From: Branchiostoma floridae
Lineage: Eukaryota > Chordata > Leptocardii > Amphioxiformes > Branchiostomatidae
Direction of reading: 5' to 3'
Assembly: GCF_000003815.2 (NCBI RefSeq)
Contig: NC_049987.1
Span: 22,770,519-22,834,518, forward strand
DNA: 64,000 nucleotides
The position numbers were made by a program, and so were the translations under genes. Shown here one piece after another: positions 46,001 to 58,000 of the stretch. The notes under the pieces were generated by a model. It was not told the origin of the DNA. It saw nothing but the letters and a program-made list of their open reading frames with translations, and did no database searches. Position 1 is the first letter of the stretch. Every line of letters begins with the position of its first letter.

Positions 46001-49000
46001 GGTAAATAAGATAAATGAATAAATTAGCCTGGCAGTAGGTTGTTACCAGTATCCACTATGTGTAGAGCATTGTATTGGAAGGCAAAGCCCATCCCTTGTA
46101 GTAATTTTAATACCTGGGTTAGATGAGAAATAGTACAAGGACACAACTGACACAGTAACAGGACCTATTGTTTATAACAACACATAAATATATAAAACAA
46201 AACACACATCCCTGGTAACTTCCTGGATCTCAGGAGCCTCACACAAACCTGCACCAGTACTACAAATTGTAGCTTGGCACTGCCGTATAAGTACAGCTGG
46301 TTTCAGGGGAATTCGAAGAATGGAGGACCATGAGAATGATCAGGTACAGGTGGTCTAGCTGACTGTGTGGTTACAGACTTTGGTTATCTTTCAGGATGTG
46401 AAATACTGGGCACCTATGCAAGTTCTATTTTGTACAAAATTGCACATAAATTTTTGACCTTGAATGCTATTAAGCGCTAGATAGACTGATAAACCTAGAC
46501 AATTGTGTAGAATTACTCATTCACTGCATCTAGACTGTGATCAGAAGAGTACAACCTGTACTGTACAACCTTGTGCATGTCTGAGTTCCTCAGTTATTAC
46601 CTCCATAAAATATCATGGAGATTATATTTTCACTAGCGTCTGTGTGTCTGTGTGTCAGCACGATAACTCGAGAACGGCTGGGTGTATTGGTTTCATACTT
46701 TAAGAAGAATGTGATGTAAGCTGGAAATGAGTAGATTTTGGGCCCCCTAGTGGCTTCCCTTGGTACTGTAGCGTAACATTGGGTTTGCTATCCCGTGATC
46801 GTACAAGCTATGGTCAAAATTTTTGAGTGTTGAATATCTCTCGTATTATGCATGATTATACAAGTCATGTAACTTGCAGGACTGTATCTAGCTTTAGATA
46901 TTGTCCATCCAACTCATTGTACGGGAGCCCATGTTGTTGATTTTTGATGCTAAATCTGTCATTTTGAGTCATATGGGTGGAAATATATTGCCATCAATTT
47001 CATGTCATGTAGTTCACACTTTTGGATGAATGAGGTGAATTTTTTCTCCATCCCAACCAGCAAATTTTTGTCCTTGGACGGAGAGACCGGTCCTAGAAAC
47101 ACTGTGGTAAGCGTGTGCCATTTGCTGTAGATTCAGCTTGAAACATAAGGACAAGGTTGGCTCTAACTACATGTTACATATGAATATTCATCCATTCTCC
47201 CTCCAGGGCCAGACGCTGTCCCAGGTTTGATGGAAAGGTTAAGGTTCTTGAAAATTCTTCACCATGGAAGGTGGATGTCCCCCTACAATAGTGGCACCTA
47301 TATCACTTACTGCGACTAACCAAAAATTTGAACCCCCTATAATAAAATCCTACCTAAAAGCCTGGCTATAACTACGTATACATGCTATGAATATTTATCC
47401 GTTCTCCAGGGCCAGATGCTGTACCGGGTGCGATGGAAAGGCTTTGGGTCAAGCGACTATAACATAAGGACAAGTTTGAAACATACATGTAAGGACAAGG
47501 CTAGCTTTAACTGTTATATAAATATGTATCTGTTCTCCAGGGCCAGACGCTGTACCGTGTGCGATGGAAAGGCTTCGGGTCAAGCGAGGACACCTGGGAG
47601 CCGAAGGAGAATCTGCTCTCCTGCGAAGATCTGGTGGATGACTTTGTGTCCCAGCGGGAGGCCAAGCGCCGCGTAAAGCAGGGGCCGGGCAGGAAGGTGA
47701 GACATGGGGTTTCCTAACAATTTTTTGCTTGTCCCTCAAGAATGCAGTTTTAGATTATAAACAATGTAGAGTTTAACCCCCTCCATATGTATTTGTGATG
47801 GGAAAAATGCTTGATCTTCCTTCACTAGAAGAAGGAGGTCATCCCCCTTCCTGTAGTATCGTGTGTGCTCCCTTGGCTGGCTTCACCTAAAGATCTTGTA
47901 TTTTAGAGGTCCCTGATTGCTTTCCAAGCTTCCAGTTTCATCAGGTTAACGTCGGTTCATCATTGAATAAAGAGACTTTTGTTATACAAACATTGCTTTG
48001 TTCACACCAACGTTTCAGAGATCGTCTGTCATGTTCTTCGGGGCAATTCTGACTGGTTGACATTGTACTGGAAGACAGGTGTCGCTGCTTACAGTTCAGA
48101 TGCGGTCCATCCCATTTACTAAACATGTTCTTCCCTCCCCATGTACAGAGGCAGAAGCTTGAGGACTGAGGGGGTGAAGAGGAGTATGTGGTGTAGTTTG
48201 GCCCTCTCACTAAACATGTTCTCCCCTCCCCACACACAGAGGCAGAAGCTGGAAGACTCCAGTGTGGAGGGCTCCACCAGCCTGACAGACATGTCCACAG
48301 ATGAGGAGGCAGTGAAGAGGAGTATGTGGTGTAGTTTGGCCCTCTCACTAAACATGTTCTCCCCTCCCCACACACAGAGGCAGAAGCTGGAAGACTCCAG
48401 TGTGGAGGGCTCCACCAGTCTGACAGACATGTCCACAGACGAGGAGGCAGTGAAGAGGAGAATGTGGTGTAGTTTAGCCCTCTCTGACACTAAACATGTT
48501 CTCCCTCCCCATGTACAGAGGCAGAAGCTGGAAGACTCCAGTGTGGAGGGCTCCACCAGCCTTACAGACATGTCTACAGATGAGGAGGCTGTGAAGAGGA
48601 GTATGTGATATAGTTTGTCCCACTGATCACTAAACATGTTCTCTCCTCTCCACATACACAGGCAGAAGCTGGAGGACTCCAGTGTGGAGGGTTCGACAGT
48701 AAAGAGGAGTTTGTGGTGTATTTTATCCCATTCTGACACTAAACATGTTCTCCCCTCCCCATGTACAGAGGCAGAAACTGGAGGACTCCAGTGTGGAGGG
48801 CTCCACAGTGAAGAGGAGTATGTGGTGTAGTTTGGCCTACTCTGACTCTAAACATGTTCTCCCTCCCCATGTACAGTGGCAGAAGCTGAAAGACTCGAGT
48901 GTGGAGGGGTAAAGAGGAGTATGTGGTGTAGTTTGGCCCACTCTGACACTAAAGATGTTCTCCCCTCCCCATGTACAGAGGCAGAAGCTGGAGGACTCCA

Positions 49001-52000
49001 GTGTGGAGGGCTCCACCAGTCTGACAGACATGTCCACAGACGAGGAGGCAGTGAAGCGGAGTATGTGGTGTAGTTTGGCCCTCTCTGACACTAAACATGT
49101 TCTCCCCTCCCCACACACAGAGGCAGAAGCTGGAAGACTCCAGTGTGAAGGGTTCAACAGTGAAGAGGAGTATGTGGTGTAGTTTGGCCCTCTCTAACAC
49201 TAAACATGTTCTTCCCTCCCCATGTACAGAGGCAGAAGCTGGAAGACTCCAGTGTGGAGGGCTCCACAGTGAAGAGGAGTATGTGGTGTAGTTGGCCCAC
49301 TCTGACACTAAACATGTTCCTCCCTCCCTATGTACAGAGGCAGAAGCTGGAGGACTCCAGTGTGGAGGGCTCCACCAGCCTGACAGACATGTCCACAGAT
49401 GAGGAGGCTGTGAAGAGGAGTATGTGGTGTAGTTTGTCCCACTCTGACACTAAACATGTTCTCACTCCCCATGTACAGAGGCAGAAGCTGGAGGACTTCA
49501 GTGTGGAGGGCTCCACCAGTCTGACAGACATGTCCACAGATGAGGAGGCAGTGAAGAGGAGTATGTGGTGTAGTTTGGCCCACTCTGACTCTAAACATGT
49601 CTTCCCTCCCCATGTACAGAGGCAGAAGCTGGAAGACTCCAGTGTGGAGGGCTCCACCAGTCTGACAGACATGTCCACAGATGAGGAGGCAGTGAGGAGG
49701 CAATGTGATATAGTTTGGCCCTCTCTGACACTAAACATGTTCTCCCCTCCCCATGTACAGAGACAGAAGCTGGAGGACTCCAGTGTGGAGGGCTCCACCA
49801 GTCTGACAGACATGTCCACAGATGAGGAGGCTGTGAAGAGGAAACGTGGCCGCCCCAGGAAGTCTCCTGTCGACCAACCGTCAACTAGTCGGTCAAGGGA
49901 CTCCTCAAGGTACACTTCCCAGCATGCCTAGGTTCATGATTCCCAGCATGCCATCATGTTTCCCAACATGCCTCATGCCTCCAAGCATTTTTTAAAAACA
50001 CAGTACAGTGGTCACTTCATGATTTTTTTTTTATGAAGACTTAAATGTCACTTTGAAGTTTCAGGTGCTCCTACAGTACTTGAGGAATAGTCATGCCTTC
50101 AAGTATCAGAGTTACCAACCTAGGATTGATATGTTCAAAAATTCAAATTTTCCCAGAACTATTGTGGAGTGGAATTTTTTATCACCAAGCACAGTAGGGG
50201 CATCTACGCTGGATAGTTTTGAAATCTGAAATGTCTTGCAGATAGATGTGCAAAACGTAAGTCTGACGGGTGTAATATGACCAGCTGCTGCCGCTCCAGG
50301 TGCTTGTTAAGCTGTTGTGTTATGCCTAGTTTTAGGGAGGAGGCTGGTGCAGGTAACTCTGGTACTTGAAAGCTTTGTTATTTCTCTTCTGGGCTGGTAT
50401 TAGGAACTTAGCAGAGGAATGAAATCTTCAATGTGTTGTCTGAATCTCCAGGGAGCCTTCTCGACACCAGCGTGATGAACAGATGGAGAGAGAAGAGGAA
50501 GATGAAGATGAGAATTCAGGAGAGAAGGAGGAAGGGAGTGATGATGATGATGACAGCAGCAGTTCTGAAGAGGACACTGTAAAGGACACGTTCTGGAGAG
50601 ACCTGGAGCAGGGCAAGATCAGTCTGGAGCTGTTCACTGGGGACATGTACTCGAAGGTATGTAACTATGGTAACCGTACTCAAACAAACACTGGTACACC
50701 TAGTAGATATTTGTGTAGGATTACGTTTGGAGCTCTTCACTCGGGACATGTACTCCAAAGTAGGTACCACACACAAGCAAGGAAACACACACAGAAACAA
50801 ACAAACAAACAAACACATTGTGTCATAAGCAGGGCAAGATCAGCCTGGAGCTCTTCACTGGGGACATGTACTCCAAAGTAGGTACCATACACAAATAAAC
50901 AAACAAACAAACAAACACGTGTACCCCAAAGTATGTATCAGACACATAAACAAACACTGGTACAAGTAGATATTTGTGTAGGATTCTATGTTCCAGTCTG
51001 GAGCTCTTGACTGGGGACATGTACTCCAAAGTAGGTACCATACACAAACAAACAAACAAACAAATAAACAGATATATTGTGTCATAAGCAGGGAAATATC
51101 AGTTTGGAGCTCTTCACTTGGGACATGTACTCCAAAGTAGGTACCACACACAAGCAAGCAAACAAGCAAACAAACACACACATTGTGTCATAAGCAGGGA
51201 AAGATCAAGCAGAGGTTATTTTATAGTTTTGCTTGATCTAATTTCTATGATTTGTAGTGGCAGTTTTTTCATACTCCCTAAAAAGAGACCTCGTCTCTAC
51301 TAGGGAAACTTATATCAAAGATAAGACAATTTAAAAAAGGAAAAAAAAAACATCCAGCCAAAACCTTAGCTTGGAGAGTATGTTTATCCCAAGAACTCCA
51401 AACCTGCAACACTGTTTTCACTACTTTGACCACAGGTGAAAGGTCGAAGGGCAAAGATTGAGTCGGAGAAGAAGACCCGTCAGCAGTCGAGGAGACAGCG
51501 GTACAGGGATGGGGATGATGATGAGGAGGAGGATGAAGAAGAAGAGGATGGGGAGGAGGAGGAGGAAGCTGGGGAGGAGGAGGAGAAGAGAGCAGGGAGG
51601 AGGAGAAGCCAGGAGTCAGCAGGGCGTGGGCGGGGCAGGGGGAGGGGCAGAGGTCGGGGGCAGGAGAGAGAGAGGGAGCGAGGGAGAGGCAGAGGGAGAG
51701 GTATGTAAAAATAGAATACCACATGGTGGATTCCGTATCAAATACTATCTTCCAAGGTACCCAATTGCATCCTTGCAAATGCGACCACATTTTCCTTGGT
51801 GCAACTTGATCTTAATCACAGGTAGCACAGTGCGCAACCTGAAATTTTACAGTTGGAACACTGCTTTTCCCCCACCTACATGCATAAGCTTTAAAAATTT
51901 GTATGTATTTTATTTCTGGATAAGATTAAACATAAGTAGTGACATATAACTGAAAGAAAAGATGAATTAAATGGATAAGTAGCTGATTTGAAGAAATTAA

Positions 52001-55000
52001 TGACTTGAAAGTGGGGCAACCTGAAATGGTGACTGCGGAACCTGGCTTTTGACTCAGGTTGCTGCCTGGGAAACCTGGCTTAAAAAAAGTATTTCCAGCA
52101 CAGAGAGTGGTGGTTGATGGTAGTTGATTTATGATTTTGCAGGCCGGGGTCAGAAGCCTGGTCGGGATGGGAAAGCCAGGTCCTCAACCAGTTCTGAACC
52201 GGACAGAGACCAGGGACGGACCAGCAAACATGGCCGCCAGTCCAGCAGGGAGAGAGAGTCGCTCTTCTCTTCCCGGGATGTCTTTACTGATGAGAGCGGA
52301 GATGAGGAGGGGGAGGATGTCAAGGAACCAGGTCAGCAGTTGTTTTAAGATACTTTTGAGCTGAGATGTCAAGGCAAGCAGTCTTTTTAAGTTTTTGTAG
52401 CTTTCTTGTTTAGAACAACCTTTTGAGATTGCAGAAAAGATACTGTAAAAGACTACATGCAACTTTCAATTTTGCAATTCAGTTAACAGAGTCATAAATC
52501 AAATGTTACAGAAACTGAAATGACAGGTTTCAATTGGCATATCATCAGATATTTCAACAGCATTTACTGTAGCCAATGTAAGATTTACACAAAAATAATT
52601 ATAATACAACTGGCTATTTTGCAAGCTCAAAAAATGTGGGCGCTTTCTGAAGTATTTTGATCCCTGGCAAGTGGAATGAATGTAGTAGTTGACGAAAGAT
52701 TTTACAGTATGTGTAGCTAAAGTTGTTTCCCGTGTTCACAGATGACAAGCTGTCAGAAAGGGCAGAGGTGACCGGGAAGGGTTCACGGAACATACAAGAA
52801 CCTGTGGCGACCCCTGACATGAGTGTGGTGACCCCTGACCCAAGTGTGATGACCCCTGACCCTAGTGTGATGACCCCTGACCTGGAGCTGCGCCTGTCGG
52901 AGAGTTCCTCACAGGTGTCACAGAAGGAGCCTGACCTTGACATGCACCTGTCGGAGAGTTCCTCAGCTGCAGAGGACTCCACGTCTTCAGCACAGGTGAG
53001 GGGGCACAAACTCTTTGTGTTTTTTATACACATTCACAACCGAGTGGTGTATACAAGACCAAGGCTTGATTACTGTGATTTTAGCAGCAACACCTAGCTG
53101 CAGTGAATAACAATTAAGGTCAATAACTTGGACCAGAAAGCTGTCACCATGGTTACTGGTAAAGGAGCATATACAGTCTGTGGTGTAACAAGTGGTAGGA
53201 CAGAGCTGGAGGAGCTGGTAACTGCAGATATGATTGTGATTAAGTAAGAATAAACAGAATAGTAGTTTGTTTGACTTGACCATTTGAAGACCATGTGACA
53301 CATTATGTATTTGGTTTCGAATACATGATATACTGCCTTTCTAGTTTGTTATCATTTGTCTTTATTCTATGATAGAAATTACAGAACTTGGCCCAGCATG
53401 TCTCCGGCCAGACGACCTCCCCCTCCAGACCAAAACAGCTGGTGATCTCCATCCCCTTCAACATCCTGCCCACCCCCCGCCAGGCGACCAGTGAGCACGA
53501 CAAACCCGACAGTGTCATGGAGAAGTTTACGCAGATCGTGGGCGTGCCCTGTGTTCTGAAGGGCGCTGATGCAACCGGTAATGATGATATTATCTTTATT
53601 GGAAATTCATGGCTGAAGACTTATTGCAAGTATACACAGAAAATACATTGTACAACACTTAAATTAATGCATTTAAGTTTGCTGGGATGTAATTTTGCAG
53701 TAGCAGCAAAATGGATTGTTCACGGTGGTTTGGAGTTCGTTGTAGTGCCATATGCTGTAGTCACATACTGTAATGGAAAATTTTTTGCTGTGGTTTGAGT
53801 ACATGTTGGAGCAGCCACAGCAATAACCATGAACATAAACCACTGCAAACATTTCTGCCTACAGTTTATAATGAAATACACAAGTGAAATAAAAGTAGTG
53901 AAGTACCGCTACTTCTAATCTAAAATGGTTCTTATAAGTTATAGTGTTTGATTTTCTTCGCAGGTCCTACTGCACAGCAGGGAGGGGAAATGTCTAGGCA
54001 TATAGCCTTGCAGCAGGCTCCACAGCAGGCACAATCCATTCAGCAGGCCGCTGGTCAGATAGCCTTGCAGCAGGCACCACAGCAGGCACAATCCTGTCAG
54101 CAGGCTGCTGGTCAAATAGCCATGCAGCAGGCTTCACAGCAGGGGCAACCCAGTCAGCACACTGCTAGTCAGATAGCTTTGCAGCATTCCATTCAGAGGG
54201 TTGCAAGCCAGATAGCCTTGCAGCAGGCTTCACTGCAGGCCAGTAGCCAGGTAGCCTTGCAGCAGCCACCACAACAGGCCGGCAACCTTATAGCCTTGCA
54301 GCAGCCACCACTGCAGGTACCACCTGGCCATATAGCCTTGCAGCAGGCTCTACAGCAGGGGATATCCAGTGTGCAGGTAACTAGCGGGATAGCCTTGCAG
54401 CAGGCTGCACAGCAGGCTCCTAGCCAGGTAGTCTTGCAGCAGGCAACACTGCAGGCACCACCTGGCCATATAGTCTTGCAACAGCCACCACAACAGGCTA
54501 GCAGCCTTATAGCCTTGCAGCAGCAACCAAAGCAGGCTACCAGCCAGATAGCCTTGCAACAGCCACCACTGCAGGTACCACCTGGCCACATAGCCTTGCA
54601 GCAGGCACCTCAACAGGCCACTCGCCAGATAACACTGCAGAAAGCTTCTAACCAGATAGCCTTGCAGTCTGTCGAGATAGCCTCGCAGCAGCCACCTCAG
54701 CAGCCACCACGCAGTGCCCAAGTACAAGGTCAGCTGACCTCGGACCCAGAAAAGGTCATAGGTCATAGGTTACCAGAGGTCACAGATAAACAGGCTACGC
54801 AGAGGAAAGGGGAAGCATCAGTGGAAGATCAGCAAAAAATGGCTGCTGGCAGCAAGGGTGACACTAGTGCAACTAAGGAGGCTTCAGACAAAAGGTCATC
54901 ACCACACGAACTAAAGGAAGATGTGAAAGTTGAAAGGTCACCACCACATGAAGATACCAAAGTTGAAAGGTCACCACCATGTGAAGATGCCAAAGTTAAA

Positions 55001-58000
55001 AGGTCACCACCATGTGAAGATGTCAAAGTTGTAAGGTCACCATCTCAGGAAGTAAAGGAAGATGCCAAAGCTGAAAGGTCACCACTGCAGGATCCAAGGA
55101 AGAAGTTCAAAGTTGAGAGGTCGCTGTCATCTGAGACAAAGAAGGTCAAGGTTGAAGAAGCAGAAGACACTATCGAAGACGTAGTTGGACAGATGGAACT
55201 GCAACTGCAGAAGGAGATGAGCAAACAAGTCTCCAATGTTGTGGCAGGAAAAATGGAAGAAAAGCAGGAGAAAAAAGATGGAAGCAAGCCAAGGATCGAG
55301 GAGAAGGACAAACAGGTAGAAAATTCAGGGAAAACTGCTTCCCAAAATGTCGATTTTGAAAAGGAGTCTTCTTCTAAGAAAGAGGAAAATAAAGACGTTG
55401 TCAGCAAAGAAATAGATTCTCCAGAGGAAAAAGAGGATCAAGACAGCAGTAGGGAAGACATGGAAACAAAAAACACCGACAGCAAGAAGAAGAAGAGGAG
55501 AAGGAAAGAGCAGGAAAAAGAGGGGAAGAAGCAGGATAAAGGGAAGAGGAGACCGAGTCAGGAGAGGCAGGAAGAGAAGATGGAGATGAGGCCTCCCAGA
55601 CGAGGAAGGACCGCAGCAGTTGTGGAGGAGGAGGATGAAGGTAAGAACAGTAAGAGGAAACCTGAAGAATGCTGAGAGGGCTGTATGAAAGAAGGGCCTA
55701 ATATTTACCGTCAGATAATGTGTATGCGGTTCATGTGCCCAATGTTAATACCATAGGATGCAGCTATATTAGGCCTGTGTTTAAGTAGACAATACCAATG
55801 TCTTGAGCTTATGTTTTGTTGAAGCATATAGAGAAACATTCAAACTTACAAGTTCCCTTATTACTGGAACTAAATGATCAGCAACTGTTTGTTATGTAAG
55901 AAAGGGCAAGCAATTCCCTCAGAGAATGTGTACATTGTACATGGCTTTCTTATGTAATGATCATCGGGTTATGGAAATCTACTGTTTGTATAATATATGT
56001 TGTGTCATAATGTACAGTGAGGGATAGTCACATAGAAAGGAGCATTAAGGATGTTGTGTCATATCTTCCCCCATGCAGACAGCGGCCAGAGTGATGTTTC
56101 TTATGAGTTTGATCTGGACGAGGTGCCATTTGATGAGGATTGGCTGGTAAGAATCACTTAGTATCTTGACGAGATACATGTAGTATTCTGCAGAATATTG
56201 TTCTTGGGTCCATGTCATGTATTTATCAACTTTTGTATCCTGAACTGTTTTTCATTTTTTCTGCTCTATTTGCAATTGTTGTTGGAACATACAGTTTTTT
56301 TTTTGTTATCCTTTCGAAGATATAGGAGAAACTTTGTATCTGTATCGGATTCCCTATGATTGTCTGAAAAAGTATGACTATATCTATCAGGTGAAGGCAA
56401 ACCTTAACAACAGTGTTCCTGGCCGGAGAAACTGCCTTATTAGAACTAAAAACTATGGAGCAGGTCACACAGAGGTGTGTAATTGCTAGGCTTGCAAAAT
56501 TTAGACTGATGTGTATGCTGACGCAAGGGATACGGGGAGCCCCTGTTTTGGAAGCTACCAACTCAAAGATATTGAGGACAAATAGGGGTTGTCATGCAGA
56601 GATAAGTACATGTTCAACTGTCCTTCACAGGTTTGTACAATCTGTACTATTCAGCTGCCAAATGTTGGCTATTCATATTCAAAAAATCAAACCATGCATG
56701 AAAATAAGGTGGAAAATTGTTTGTATTGCATCTGTATCCCTATCCTTATGCCAGGTGTCCGAAAAAGTATGACTCGTCACTGTACGTGAAAGTCAACTTG
56801 TTTCTGATGGTGTGTAATTGCTAGGCTTGCAAAATTTAAACTGACGTGTATGCTGACACAAGGCATTATGGGAGCAAGTTTTGGGGAGCTACCAACTTGA
56901 AGATAGGGATGTCGAATAGGGGTGGTCAGGATGACAGACAAGAATGCAGAGATTACTACATGTACGACTGTTTATACAGTGTGTAATCTGCTGCCAGATC
57001 TAGATTTTGTCTCTTCATATTCATACCAAAACCATGCATCTCCCCCTGTTGTACCAGGCCCTGTCACAACAGAAAACTGAGGAACTGCCAGCCAGGGACA
57101 TCACCAATGGTGAGCTGGGTTTTGTTGATACAGGTTGTAACTTGTGGCAATGTACATTTTCAGTCTATCAGTTCCATTTTGGTACCAAATGTAAGACAGG
57201 CTTGTTTTTTGTATTATATACATTCCAATGTGCATCTGTATATAGCTAAATTTATAGTGGATTATCATACTTATGTTGTATTAAAATAACAGTCATGTTC
57301 GAAATATATTTTTGTCTATTTCATGTCATAAAGTTAAGCTTTTTGGGATGAATGGAGTGAAATTTTTCTGTCTTATTGTCTGAGTTGGAGGGACAGGTTG
57401 TGGAGACAGCCTTGGACTTGTGTAACACCTTTGTCTTTTTCCCATTTCTCTAGATCTGCAGGGTCACAAACATAGCAGAGATGATGATAGGAATATGTCA
57501 ACAATTAAAAAAGGTCTTTATTCATTTATTAATTGTAACCCTGTCCCATTGTCCAGCGGAGTTCTGTGAGGCAGTGAAGAAAGGGGATCACCGTACGGTA
57601 AAACAGGCGCTGCGCTCAGACAACCTGTACAATCTGGAACACACAAAAATTACACTATATGCCCACACATACAATGTAGAAAGCTCGTACCTACAAACTT
57701 ATATGTGCTACTTTGTCCTTATTTTCCGAGTTTCGTGAGGCAGTGAAGAAGGGCGACCACCAAACAGTAAAACAGGCACTTCGTTCTGACAAGCTGTACA
57801 ACCTGTTACACGAGGACCTCAGTGGGATGACCCCTGTCATGTTCAAAATAAATTTTCTATCTATTTCGTTTCAGGAACTTAGGCTTTTGGGGAAGAGTGG
57901 AGTGAAATTTTCTGTCCTAACAAGTACAAATCCATCCAGGAATGGAGGGACAGGTTGTAGAGACAGATCTGGACTTAAGTAACACCTTTTCCGTTGTTCA

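Larger units (their letters stand above)
43991..46965. other. MPHOSPH8 intron 1 interior
   Basis: AT-rich intron without recognised exons. It holds the two palindromes listed separately, a degraded minus-strand SINE piece at about 46030-46145 ('ggcaaagcccatccc') and 'gtctgtgtgtctgtgtgtca' low-complexity sequence near 46640. Confidence 0.55.

Noticed and set aside
46600-46740. Possible coding fragment around 'gtctgtgtgtctgtgtgtca'
   Set aside because: Low-complexity sequence with stops. No splice sites in phase with MPHOSPH8.
48119-48739. Minus-strand 206-codon ORF and similar long ORFs over 48-50 kb
   Set aside because: Shadows of the repeated exon array. The period of about 141 bp (divisible by three) keeps several frames open on both strands.
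48148-49909. CRISPR-like regular direct repeats
   Set aside because: Repeats are coding, about 75 bp or longer with equally conserved 'spacers', in a eukaryotic intron. This is a tandem exon array, not CRISPR.
51278-51790. Pro/Leu/Ser-rich minus-strand ORFs
   Set aside because: Antisense of the acidic and RG-repeat exon 5 of MPHOSPH8. The low-complexity composition explains the open frame.
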